Assembly: GCA_029204225.1 (NCBI GenBank)
Contig: CM055097.1
Coordinates: 54,738,320-54,802,319, forward strand
Length of the DNA: 64,000 nt
Source: Diphasiastrum complanatum
Lineage: Eukaryota > Streptophyta > Lycopodiopsida > Lycopodiales > Lycopodiaceae
Direction of reading: 5' to 3'
Position 1 is the stretch's first letter. Each line of letters opens with the position of its first letter. This document shows, piece after piece, positions 45,006-56,166 of this stretch. Both the position numbers and the translations under genes were made by a program. The notes beneath the pieces are model-generated. The model made no database searches. It was not told the origin of the DNA and was given only the letters and a program-made list of their open reading frames with translations.

Positions 45006-46145
45006 GGCTTCTATTTACAGTAAGTATTCCATTTTTGGTGATATTTGGATGTTTGATCAAGTTCTAGCATGATTTTGCATTGCTTTGTTGATCAAATCTT
45101 ACTAACCTTTGTTTTGTGAGTTGAACTTGTGGATCAAAAGCATATTTCAGGTCTATTGAAGATCAGAGGATGAAAAGAAACTATTTTGGATCAGATCATA
45201 ACACCTAATCATTTGTGATTGTGAGGCTTGTGCATATTCAATACTAACAATGTTCTTTTCAATCCTATTGTTGACAATCTCCATTCTTGGATGAACACTC
45301 TCCTTAAGTGGATGAAACTTCTCCTTAAGTGGATGACAAATGCTCTTTTGAGTGAGTTGTAATTCTCCTAAAGGCTGAGCAAAGCTCCCATTTGGATGAA
45401 AGATCCCCTTTTTTGGGTGAACATATTGTAAGCTCCATTGTGAAGAGCATATTGTAAAGATTGTCATCAATTTTGGCATAAATTTTGGTGTACTTTGTTG
45501 AGCATGTAAGTAACTCTCCTTATGTAATTTGATTGGAGCATTTGCTGGAAGGTGTTAACCATTATGCAAGTGTGTTTTCAGGTTCTTAACAGGTTGAGGA
45601 ACATTCTCATGTGAAGTGATCTTAGATCTACATCTAAACACCAAGATTTGACAAGATAGTGAAGCTAGTCTTGTGATTCACTAAGTGTGCTCATTCATTC
45701 ACCTCTAAATCTTGTATTTATCACTTGCTGGAGTTTATAAACTTTTAGAAGTGTGGTTTACATGTGGTTTTACAGGTTGAATCAATATCTTAGTGTGTTG
45801 ATCATATGTTGATCAAGTTTGTTCATTACTAGGTAATCTTGGCATCCTAGTTTTGGGTATTTTCTAAGAATGCAAGTAACTCTTCACACCATAACTTGAT
45901 TTGGTCACTTGCTGGAAAGTTTGAGAGCTTAAGGTTGGTTTGATTTTGTAATCCATTCTTAGTGTGTGCAAAGTGCTGCATGTGTTTCAATCTTCCTTTC
46001 TATGCTTGGAAACCATCTAGGTTCAAGATAGAAGTGTTTTAGGGTCCTAAATCTTCATAGATCTCTTTATCTATCATTTGTTGAGAGAAAAGTGAGTGCT
46101 AAGTGCTTTAGGACAGAACCTAAAAGTTGAAGAAACATTAGAATC
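45006..46145 (+). other. Copia B leader with degenerate repeats
   Basis: The word TTGCTGGA recurs near 45542, 45725 and 45908, about 183 bp apart, each preceded by similar text (ATGYAAGTAACTCT at 45505 and 45872). It looks like a worn three-copy tandem repeat within the leader. Confidence 0.6.
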
Positions 46146-49100
46146 ATGGCTTCCAATGGTGGGATCATGCTAGAGTCTAGTGAAAGGTTGAGTTCATCAA
46201 ACTACTCTACTTGGAAAGTGAGGATGGAGTCCTTACTTGAGTTGAATGAACTCATGGACATAGTTGCAGAAATTGAAGAGAGACCTCTCACACTTCAAGA
46301 GCAACAAAGGTTTGATAAGAAGGCCAAAAGGGCTCTTCATATCATTAAAATGAATGTTACAAATGAACTTCTCAAGGAAGTTGGAAAGTGTCAAAGTGCA
46401 AGTGAGGCATGGAATGCCTTAAAGAAGCTCTTTGAATCAAAGTCCACATCTAGGGTATTGACCCTAAGGAGACAAATATTTTCTAGTAGGCAAAGAGAGG
46501 GTGAAAGTGCTCATGCATTTATCTTGAGAGTTAAGTCCCTAAGTGATGATTTAGCATGCATTGATGAGAACATAAAAGATGGTGAAATAGTCCAAGTTAT
46601 GTTGAATGGTTTGCTAAATGAACATGCTAACCTTGTGCAAAGTTTTGCCATTCAAAGAGTCTTGCCAAGTGTGGTTGACTTGCAAGAAATCTTATTGGCT
46701 GAAGAACATAGGTTGCAATCAAAGCTTGATGGTGCATCCTTGCAAGGTGGAGGTGAAGAGGCTTTCTTCACAAAAGGCAAATTCAAGGGCAAAGGTAAAG
46801 GCAAAGGGAAATGGTCCAAAGGTGGTAACTTTGATCATGATGATCACTCTTCCTCTTCCTCTTCTACTAAGAACAATAAGTCAAAGTTCAAGTGCTTTTA
46901 TTGTGGGATAAAAGGTCATTTTGCAAATGAATGTTATAAGAAGAAAAGAGAGCAAGGAGAGAGGCAAGGAAATCTTACAATAGATGAGGAAGAACATAAC
47001 ACATGTGAATCACTTGTTATGACTTCAAGTTTGTTAGCCAACATAGATGATAATGATCCTTGGTGGATTGATAGTGGAGCCTCATCTCACATGACAAGAC
47101 ATAAGGAATACTTTACATCCTTATTGTCTTATGAGGGAGAAGGTAACATCATCTACACTGCAAATGATGGTCAATGTGACATCAAAGGCATAGGCACTAT
47201 TCCTATTTCCCTTTCAACAAATAGGAAAGCAAATCTTGAAAATGTTTTGTACATTCCTTCAATCACTAAGAATTTGCTTAGTGTAAGTCAAATGATTGAC
47301 AAAGGACTTGATGTGGAGTTCATTGGAGATGCATGTTTGATAAGTAAATGTGGATCCTTGATTGCTCAAGGTAGGAGGCATGGTAAACTTTTCAAGCTTG
47401 ATGCATGTGTGATCTCTAATCATGAAGGATGTATGGCTAGGGAGCAATTGACAAACCAAGAAGTTTGGCACAAGAGGTTGGGCCATCCCAACTTCAAATC
47501 TTTGGAGGTAATGGCAAAGAAAGAGCTTGTTCTTGGTCTCCCTAAAAGTCTTGTTGCAAACAATAGTGTTTGTGAACATTGTGCCTTGTCCAAATCTCAT
47601 AGACTTGCTTATTCTAGATCTACTTCTAGATCTAAAGAAGCTTTTCAACTTGTGCATTCTGATATTCATTCTTCTAGTACAACTAGCAATGGTGGGGCAA
47701 AGATGTATGCAACTTTCATTGATGACTTTAGTAGGTATACTTGGATCTATCTTCTTAAAAGTAAGGATGAAGTGTTTGCTGCATTTGTCAAGTTCAAGAA
47801 TGAAATGGAAAACCAATTCAATACAAAGATCAAATGCTTAAGATCTGATAATGGAGGGGAATACACCTCAAATAGGTTCAAAGACTTTTGTATAGCACAT
47901 GGGATTAAGAGGGAGATGTCTAGTCCTAGGACTCCACAACAGAATGGAGTGGCCGAGAGGAAGAATAGAACCCTTTGTGAATGTGCCAAGGCAATGAGAC
48001 TACATGCTAATCTTGCTAAGTCTTTTTGGGGGGAAGCTTTAGCATGTGCTAACTATCTATGTAATAGATGGACAAGTGCTTCCTTGGATGGTAAAACTCC
48101 TCATGAGGTTCTTTATGGTAGAAGGCCGAGTGTCAAGCATTGTAGGATCTTTGGATGTACATGTTTTGTCAATATCACACTTGATGATAGAACTAAAGAA
48201 GATCCTTCATCAAAGAAGGGTGTGTTTGTTGGCTATAGTGAAGTAAGCAAGGCTTACAAAGTGTACATTCCTTCTACAAAGAAAGTTGTCATAAGTAGGG
48301 ATGTCATCTTTTATGAAGAGAATGTTTCCAATGTTGTTGATGTTGATGTTGATGTGCCTACTAATCATCATGATGTGCAAGATGTCTTGGATGAAGATGG
48401 AGATGCCACTCCAAAGCAAACTTCAAGGAAGACTCAAAGGCAAAGGGCTAAGCCATCAAGGCTAACCTATGATGAAAAAGGAAAGCAAGTGGTGGACAAC
48501 TCTAACCTTGCTTTTCTTACCTCTTTTGATGAACCAACTTGTGTAGGTGAAGCAATTCAAAAGAAGGAATGGATCCAAGCCATGGATCATGAGCATCAAG
48601 CACTCATCAAAAGCAACACATGGAGGTTGGTAAAGCTTCCAAAGGACAAGAAGGCAATTGGTTGTAAGTGGATCTTCAAGATCAAGACAAATCAAGATGG
48701 ATCAATCAACAAGTACAAGGCAAGGTTGGTGGCAAAGGGGTATGCTCAAGAATATGGTATTGACTATGATGAGACCTTTGCACCCGTGGCAAAGATGGTA
48801 ACTATTCGAATCCTAATCTCTCTTGCAACTCTTTATGATTGGGATATGTGGCAAATGGATGTTACTAATGCCTTCTTGAATGGTGATCTTGAAGAAGATA
48901 TTTACATGGAGCAACCCGAGGGCTATGTTTCACATGATGAGCCTAATCATGTGTGCTATCTCCAAAAGAGTTTGTATGGGCTAAAGCAAGCACCAAGGAG
49001 TTGGTATGCTAAGCTCAATTCCTTCTTACTTTCTCAAAACTTTGTTATGAGTGAGTATGATCATTCTCTCTACTTTAGATTGAATGAAAATGATATCACT

Positions 49101-49205
49101 TTACTTTTGATCTATGTTGATGACATTATCTTAAGTGGTGGTAACAATCTAGATATAGATGAAATCAAGATGGCACTCAAAAGAGAGTTTGAAATTCAAA
49201 AGTGA
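46146..49205 (+). pseudogene. Copia B Gag-Pol, truncated inside RT
   Basis: 1019 codons. Residues 1-1018 match element A with only two differences that I can see (H723 to Y and F788 to L). Gag, CCHC knuckle, protease, integrase and RT through YVDD are intact. Three codons after the junction at 49199/49200 a TGA ends the frame. The end of RT and all of RNase H are lost, so B is not autonomous although it could still encode active integrase. Confidence 0.93.
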
Positions 49206-51463
49206 GGAGGTGGTGAGTACACTTCCAGTAAATTTCATGATTATTGTGAGCTTGAAGGCATTAAAAGGGAGTTTTCTTGTGCATATACACCATCTCAAAA
49301 TGGGGTGGCTGAAAGAAAGAATAGAACACTATGTGAATGTGCCAAAACCATTAGAATTGAGGCATCCTTGCCAAAAGACTTTTGGGGTGAGGCCATCAAT
49401 TGTTCAAACTATCTTTGCAATCGACTCCCTCATGTTGCACTTGGAGGAAAGTCACCATATGAAGCACTCTATTTGAAGAAACCTAAGGTTGAACACCTTA
49501 GAGTATTTGGATGCATTTGCTTTTTCCATATTCCCTTGGAAACAAGAAAGAAGGATGATCCTTGTGCAAGCAAAGGAGTAATGGTTGGATATTCATCCAA
49601 CAAGAAAGCCTATCGAATCTACATGCTCTCTACCTCTAAAGTAATTGATAGTAGAGATGTAGTTTTTCATGAAGAAGAAAAGTCCAATCTTGGAGGGGCC
49701 GAGATCAAGCAACCTCAAAATCTATCACCTATTGTTATTGAAGACAATCAACATATGGAGGAGTCGAGATTTGAAGATGGAAGTCCTCGGATTTTCCCTA
49801 GAAGATCCATGAGGGAGAGATCCGAGCCCAAGAGGCTCACTTATGATGACAAAGGAAAACAAGTGGATTTTGATTCCACTTATGCTTATTTTGTTTCTCA
49901 TGAGGAGCCCAAAGATGTTCAAGAAGCCCTCAATACCAAGGAGTGGTATGAGGCCATGAAGATTGAATATGATGCCTTGATCACCAACCACACATGGGAG
50001 CTAGTGGATCCACCACCTAACATGCATATCATTGGATGCAAGTGGGTGTTCAAGATCAAGTACAATCATGATGGCTCCATCAACAAGTACAAGACAAGAT
50101 TATGTGCTAAAGACTTTGCACAAATATATGGCCTTGACTATGAGAAAACCTTTGCTCCTGTAGCAAAGATGGTGACAATAAGAATCATAATCTCTCTTGC
50201 CTTATTTTTTAAGTGGAAACTGTTTCAACTTGATGTCTCCAACGCTTTTTTGAATGGCTATCTTGAGAAGGAGATATACATGGAACAGCCTCAAGAATTT
50301 ATCAAGGATAAATCTAAGGTATGTTTGCTATTTAGAAGTCTTTATGGCTTGAAGCAAGCACCTAGATCATGGTATTCAAGACTCAACAACTTTCTACTTT
50401 CATTAGGATTTGTGCTTAGTGACTATGATCCTTCTATGTACTCAAAGTTTGATGTTAGTAATATTGTCATTCTTCTAATCTATGTAGATGACATTATTCT
50501 TAGTGGAAGTTGTTTGATGCTAGTTCAAGAAACCAAAGATGCATTAGGAAAAGAATTTAAAATGCAAGATCTAGGAGAGATCCATTACATTTTGGTCCTT
50601 GAGATTGATTTTCATGAAGAGTATCCTTTTATTTGTCAATTTAGATATGTCTTTTCTATGTTGAGAAAATTCAATATGCAAAATTGTAAAGGCATAGATA
50701 CTCCCATGGAGCAACATGTAAAAGATCCTATTAAAGGTGATGAAAGATCCTTCGTGGACATCACACTTTATAGGAGTCTTATAGGCTCCTTAATTTGCTT
50801 ACTATCACTAGACCCGATTTGAGCTATTGTGTGCACAAATTGAGTCAATTTATGCAAGATCCCAAGATCCAACATTGGAAGATGGCCAAGAGAGTTCTAA
50901 GATATGTATCTTCTACTCAAGATTATGGTTTATTGTACAAGAATGAAGATCTAACCATTGTTGGCTATTCAGATTCCGATTTTGCAAGTGATAAAATGGA
51001 TCGGAAGTCCATTAATGCATATCCTATCTTTATTGGAGGCAATCTTGTGTCTTGGCTTTCAAAGAAGCAAGATACCATATCTCTATCATCTTGTGAGGCC
51101 GAGTACAAAGCACTCACTACAACAACTAAAGAGGTGCCTTGGATCAAGAGGTTAATCATGGAGCTAAAGTGCATCAAAGAGGATGATCTTCCCTTGATCA
51201 AATGTGACAACATATCGGCACAAGCTCTTGCAAACAATCTTATTTTTCATGCAAGAAACAATCATATAGAAGTGGCACACCATTTTGTAAGGGAAAAGCT
51301 CATTGGAGGTGAAATCAGCTTAGAACATGTCAACACATCTTCGTGTATTGCTAATCTTCTCACAAAGCCACTTTGCAAAAGTGCCTTCTCAAAGCATAGG
51401 TCTAATCTTGGTCTTATCTCAAGATCAATGCTTGATCCACGTTAGATACATTTTTAGGAGGAG
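49200..51463 (+). pseudogene. Copia element C, 3' half (integrase C-part, RT, RNase H)
   Basis: Sequence begins inside the integrase core (GGGEYTSSKFHDYCELEGIK, then QNGVAERKN with the catalytic Glu), in a different frame from B. The main frame is open from 49305 to 50822 with RT motifs [11 protein letters not shown] and YVDD. A one-base loss near 50797, in the sequence encoding LIWLTITRPD, shifts it. RNase H continues at 50795-51445 (SDSDFASD, SSCEAEY). A polypurine tract (AGGAGGAG, 51456-51463) ends the element. It is the same family as element M. Confidence 0.92.
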
Positions 51464-51535
51464 TGTCAAAATATTGAAAAATCTATCTAATGTTGTGAGT
51501 ATGGGTCCTAAAAATGCCAAAGATGAATTGAGCTC
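51464..51535 (+). repeat. Start of a Copia C 3' LTR, truncated
   Basis: TGTCAAAATATTG follows the polypurine tract at once, as an LTR should, but only about 70 bp remain before a tandem repeat. Confidence 0.5.
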
Positions 51536-51690
51536 TTCTATTTGGATTTTTTCTTTTAGAAGCAAGTGAGAGATTAACTTCATCTAATCATTCTATTTGG
51601 ATTTCCTTTTAGAAGCAAGTGAGAGATTAACTTCATCTAGATATTCTATTTGGATTTTTCCTTTTAGAAGCAAGTGAGAGATTAACTTCA
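51536..51690 (+). repeat. Three-copy tandem repeat made of Copia gag start sequence
   Basis: Copies at 51536-51590, 51591-51643 and 51644-51690 (55, 53 and a partial 47 bp). Each contains TTAGAAGCAAGTGAGAGATT, and in copy 1 the stretch after TTCTTT translates LEASERLTSSNHSIW, the start of Gag in the local Copia families. The gag segment has thus been copied out of context and amplified in tandem. Confidence 0.9.
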
Positions 51691-51753
51691 AAGTATCTTA
51701 GCACTCATCCTATCGCTCAATATTTATTGGCCAAACTATACTTGAAATGTCAT

Positions 51754-52088
51754 AAGGTCCGACCTCTTCATCATTTGGCCTTCCGACTCCTTATGCGAAA
51801 ACACTCTTTTGTTGTTTTGCATCCCTTTTGTCACTTGGTTGTTCGCTCTCTCTGATGGAGGTCGTTACTATATAGCTACCACATTGAGAAGCATTTCTCA
51901 GCAGTTGGAGCATTTGGTTTATTGTAGATCAATCATCCAGAGTCTATTCAAGATCGCCATTGAAGCTCTTCTCCAGGGTGCACGGATTGGATACCACCAT
52001 CATCATATATACTGGATTTATTATCATATTTTTTAGATTCGAGTTTATTGTCTCTTGTCTATGCTAAATTTAATTGTCAATTATAATA
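51754..52088 (+). repeat. Copia D 5' LTR, 5'-truncated
   Basis: From AAGGTCCG onwards it matches 54755-55090 (TATATAGCTACCAC, TCATCCAGAGTCTATTC, TTATTGTCTC). The first part of the LTR, including the G/C-rich block, is missing. Confidence 0.9.
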
Positions 52089-52102
52089 TGGTATCAAAGC
52101 TT
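52089..52102 (+). other. Primer binding site, tRNA-Met-like (Copia D)
   Basis: TGGTATCAAAGCTT, one base from the canonical TGGTATCAGAGC. Confidence 0.85.
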
Positions 52103-52157
52103 AGGTGCTAGATCGAGATTGTTTGAGTTCTGAAAGTTCTATGCATAACTAAGTAGT

Positions 52158-52955
52158 TTGATGGCATCAGAAGGTGCTGCTGTTCAAACAAGCATGCATA
52201 TACGTCCACCAGCGTTTTTCGAAGGAAAGTTGGATGGAACTAACTATCCTTTGTGGAAGTTTAAAATATGTGTGATATTGGATTCCTACGGACTGTTGGA
52301 GAATGTTCTAGGATTGGAGGCTGAGCCACAACCAATCCTAGATGCTAAAGATGCATCGATTTTGATACCACCCAATCCAGCAGTGCTTCGGACATGGAAG
52401 CAACAAAATGCAGATGCCTTATGTGCAATTGTGACAAGCGTTTCAGATTCTATGTTAACATTGACTCAACATACTTTCAAAGCTAGTGAACTGTCCTGAA
52501 GACTCAGTAGGAGACAAGAAATCAAACCAAAATACAGAATCTGGAAAATTAATTGGCCATGGAACGATTTGTTGATGAAGAATCTGTAGACATTTTTCTC
52601 ACCAGGATCAAGAACTTGCAAGATCAAATGGCTGTTGTGGGTATAGCCAAGTCGAGTGAAGACTTGGCTCATAGATGCATTCGTGTACCCTCAAAAATTT
52701 GATGGTTTGGTGACTGCACTAAACGCACAAGTACGAATTCCAGTTTTGAGCTTTGAGGTATTCAGTGCTTTATTGATGGAGGAGGACCTACGGTTGAATA
52801 TACGCAATGGTACAAATGCTGCTTTTGTCATTAATGCAAAAGGCAAGAGTGGAGCTTTTTTAGATGACAAAAAAAGTTAAAGCCCAAGAAGTTTAAGGGT
52901 GAGTGCTACTATTGTGGAAAGAAAGGCCATATGGTGAGAAGCTGTAGGGCAAAGA
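52158..52955 (+). pseudogene. Copia D gag with zinc knuckle, frameshifted
   Basis: The open part (52158-52499) has PPAFFEGKLDGTNYPLWKFK, a UBN2-type Gag from a family unlike A or J. A stop follows at 52497-52499, then the rest lies in shifted frames: DIFLTRIKNLQDQMAVVGIA, FDGLVTALNAQVRIPV and a CCHC motif CYYCGKKGHMVRSC near 52907-52950. About ten codons after the knuckle the sequence passes straight into the RT linker: protease and integrase are absent. Confidence 0.88.
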
Positions 52956-54479
52956 AATTATGAAAATACATGAGCCAACAATTGTGGATGAGGCTATGGC
53001 TAGTCCATAATGGAAGGAGTCCATGCAAGCTGAGTATGATAGCATTATTAAAAATCAAACTTGGGAGCTTGTGGACTGACCTCATAACAGGAAAATCATT
53101 GGCAGCAAGTGGATTTGGAGAGTCAAGTACAAATCTAATGGCACTCTTGAGAAGTATAAATCCAGGCTTGTTGCGCAAGGATTTTCACAAGTTGAAGGTT
53201 TTGATTTTCAGAAACCCTTTTCTCCTATAGCTAGAATAACTACTATTTGTACTATCATTGCTTTAGCTACTACCAGGGGATGGAAGATTATTCAGATGGA
53301 TGTGAAATCAACATATCTGAATGGATGCCTTGAAGAGGAGATTTATATGTTCCAGCCACCAGGTTTTGAAGTACTAGGTTTAGAAAACAAGATTTGTAGA
53401 CTGAAGAAGGCTTTGTATGGGCTAAAGCAAGGAGCAAGAGTTTGGTATAAGCGAATAGACGATTTCTTTTTGTCAAAAAAAATTTCTAGATGTGCTTCTA
53501 ATGCAAACTTATATTTCTATAAGGAGGGTGGCAAGTATGTGGTTATTGTTCTTTATGTGGATGATTTAATAATCACTGGTGACCATGAAAAAATGATTCA
53601 AAAAACTAAGGCAACGTTAAGTTTTGAATTTGAGATGACAGATTTGGCACTTATGCACTACTGTTTGGGAATTAAAGTCTACCAGGATGTAGAAAGCACG
53701 TTCATTTCTCAACAGAAGTATGTTCGAGAAATTCTGATATCTTATGACATGGATGACCGTGTACCAGTGGCTATTCCTATGGAAGTGAATCTTAAACTAT
53801 CTAGTGAAGATCCTTCACCACTTGTCGATTCTATGAAGTACTGAAAACTTGTGGGAATGTTGATTTATCTAACTACCACAAGATTTGACATTTTTTTGTT
53901 GTTGGTGTCTTAAGAAAATTTGCAAACATGCCTCATGAAAATAATTGGAAGCATGTCATGAGAGTTCTTAGATATCTTAAAGGTACTTTGAACTATGGTA
54001 TTACTTATGGTCATGGAGAACTCTTGGCAGATTACTATGATTCTAATTGGGCAGGAGATTATGATACACGAAGACTAGTTTTTGGATATTGTTTCTCACT
54101 TGGTTCAAGAATTGTTTCTTGGAATAGTAAGAAGCAAGCAACCGTAAAATTATCTTCTACTGAAGCAGAATACAATGCAGCTTGTGTTGTAGCTTGTGAG
54201 GCAGTATGGATGCGGAGGATTTTAGCGGACCTGAGTGTATCTGTTCATGATGCTACAGTTCTAAATTGTGATAGTCAAAGTTGCATGGCTATAGCCAAGA
54301 ACCCCGTGTTGCATGCTCGGATGAAACACATTGAAATACACTATCATTATATTTAGGAGCTGATCGAGGATGGAGTTATTGAGTTGGAGTATTTTCCAAC
54401 AAACGAGAATGTTGCTGACATCTTTACGAAAGCTTTGGGATCAGTTCAACTTTCTGGTCATCTTCTTTAACTTGGTCTT
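52956..54479 (+). pseudogene. Copia D RT-RNase H, broken by stops
   Basis: It starts with the pre-RT linker (EAMASP, then WKESMQAEYDSIIKN). RT follows with QMDVKSTYLNGCLEEEIYM, LKKALYGLKQGARVWYKR and the catalytic YVDD near 53556. Stops interrupt it near 53080 and 53842, and a frame break lies near 53910. RNase H is at 53928-54356 (YDSNWAGD, SSTEAEY, NCDSQS), with a stop at 54354-54356 before ENVADIFTKAL. The polypurine tract and 3' LTR follow. Confidence 0.9.
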
Positions 54480-54514
54480 GGACCAAGACAGTGATTTACC
54501 TTCGGGTGAATGTT

Positions 54515-54523
54515 GAGGGGGGG
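54515..54523 (+). other. Polypurine tract (Copia D)
   Basis: GAGGGGGGG abuts the 3' LTR. Confidence 0.85.
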
Positions 54524-55090
54524 TGCTAGACATAACTAAACATTCACCTCTCAGTTTAGTAGTCACTAGTTAACCATAAGCTCAAATCTGTAAGGCCCCC
54601 GTTATGAGGAGAAGCCATAATTGAGCACGATTGTTAGTATGGAGTCTAATGTGAGACCATGATGGTTATGAGATGGCTGGATTACATAGCAGGAAGTCCG
54701 GGGGGTGGTAGCCCCCCAGTGGGGGGTTTGGGGGGCAGAGCCCCCCAACGACAAGGTCCGGGCCTCTTCATCATTTGGCCTTCCAACTCCTTATGTGAAA
54801 ACACACTTTCGGTGTTTTGCATCCCTTTTGTTACTTGGTTGTTCGCTCTCTCTGATGGAGGTCGCCACTATATAGCTACCACCATTTGAAAAGCATTCCA
54901 CAGTAATTGGAGCATTCTGTTTATTGTAGATTAGTCATCCAGAGTCTATTCAAGATCGCCATTGAAGCCCTTCTCCAGGCTGCACGAATTAAATAGCACC
55001 ATCATCGTATGTATTGGCTTTATTATCAGATTTTTTAAATTCGAGTTTATTGTCTCGTGTCTATGCTGAATCCAATTGTCAATTATAATA
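54524..55090 (+). repeat. Copia D 3' LTR
   Basis: 567 bp beginning TGCTAGACAT. It includes a G/C-rich inverted-repeat block (54695-54772) that the 5' copy lacks. Several mismatches to the 5' LTR in their shared part make this an older insertion than A or J. Confidence 0.88.
54695..54772. repeat. G/C-run inverted-repeat block in LTR D
   Basis: Runs of six G alternate with runs of six C (GTCCGGGGGGTGGTAGCCCC, then GGGGGGTTTGGGGGG and GAGCCCCCC), flanked by GTCCGG at both ends. It can fold into hairpins and, on one strand, could form a G-quadruplex. Confidence 0.9.
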
Positions 55091-55099
55091 GCTATGTAT

Positions 55100-55690
55100 T
55101 CCGATTCTTGTGAAGATAATGCTACTGAGGCCTATTTTCGGTTATTACATGAAATTGGGCCTTGGTTGAACAAGAAGACAAATCTAGAGATCGGCTTTCT
55201 TGTGTCAATATCTCCTACCCAATCTGCATCTGTGTAGCCCTCCAAAATGTTGGCAACTTGGGTGCCTCCATAGTAGATGCTAAGCTCTTTTGAGGCTTGG
55301 ACTACTTCATGAATTTCATCAAAGCCTTCTGGACCCGAATTTGAAAGAAATTGGCTGAGAGCGCTGATGGAATAAGCAAGGTCGGATCGTGTAGATCATA
55401 GCATACATCAATGAACCGATTATTGAGTGAAACAAATACTGCTTCATCTCCTCTTTTTTTTACTCGGATTTTGGACATTGCTCCTTTGATAGCTTCAAAC
55501 CAGGGTCGAGTGGGAAGTGGCTTGGTTTGCACTCGGCCATTCCATATTTTGCCAGTACATTGGCATTACCTAATGGAATTGGGCTTGAGCATGAATTCCA
55601 ACAGGCAGGTGAAAGGTTTCTTTCACAACTAAATAAATCAAGAGCAACAAAATCTCGTGTCTCTTGGCATTGGCACCACAACCTACATGG
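55100..55690 (-). pseudogene. Copia RT/RNase H fragment, minus strand
   Basis: On the minus strand: LAKYGMAECKPSHFPLDPGL, then after a frame break GSLMYAMIYTIRPDLAYSIS and, in RNase H, GYTDADWVGDIDTRKPISRF ending near FNQGPISCNNRK. It is a different family from A, C and D. No LTR is attached. Confidence 0.85.
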
Positions 55691-56029
55691 CGGCAGTACA
55701 TCTTGGAGTGCACATCGTGGTCCATCAGGGCATATGTGTCCAGTTCAAGGACATTGAGAATAAATCCCCACTACGTCCCCATTCCACAATGCAAAAAATA
55801 GGTGTAGTGTGTGAAGAATTGAAAAAGATTATCTATGTTAGATATAGGGGTCTTAGTTTTTTACATCAAGCATCTAGGTGTAGGATGTTGATAGGAATAA
55901 ATTTGGCATAGATGGCAAATTATGCATTTCCACTTGTAATGCCTCTATTGAGCCAAAATAGAGTAAGAGGCTAAACACGTGCCAATTAGAGTGTAGACAA
56001 GTGTAAAGTTTTTGTTTGATGAATTCCAA
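55691..56029. other. No recognisable gene
   Basis: Short open frames only; no domain or repeat. Confidence 0.3.
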
Positions 56030-56166
56030 GAGGTCCAATAGGATTTAGAGGTGGAACCTTGTGAGGTCCAATAGGAAATTGAGGTGTGCTTGAATATAGT
56101 CCATTAGAATTAAGAGGTGCATGGATCAATGATCCAATAGGATCAAGAGGTGACAAAATATGGTCC
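56030..56166. repeat. Degenerate short tandem repeat (GGTCCAATAGGATT-AGAGGTG)
   Basis: About five imperfect copies of a 30-bp unit: GTCCAATAGGATTTAGAGGT, then variants near 56070, 56098, 56131 and 56160. The same CCAATAGGAT wording occurs once in the gypsy LTRs K and L. Confidence 0.75.

Larger units (their letters stand above)
44334..49199 (+). mobile_element. Copia element B, 5' three-quarters only
   Basis: Plus-strand sister of element A: 5' LTR, primer site, leader and Gag-Pol through the RT YVDD region, then an abrupt switch at 49199/49200 to a different Copia (C). No matching 3' LTR is present in the window. With A it makes an inverted repeat. Confidence 0.93.

Noticed and set aside
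55691-55911. 84-codon frame near 55.7 kb (MSLGIGTTTYMAAVHLGVHI)
   Set aside because: No domain, no relation to the flanking Copia fragment, and length within chance expectation.
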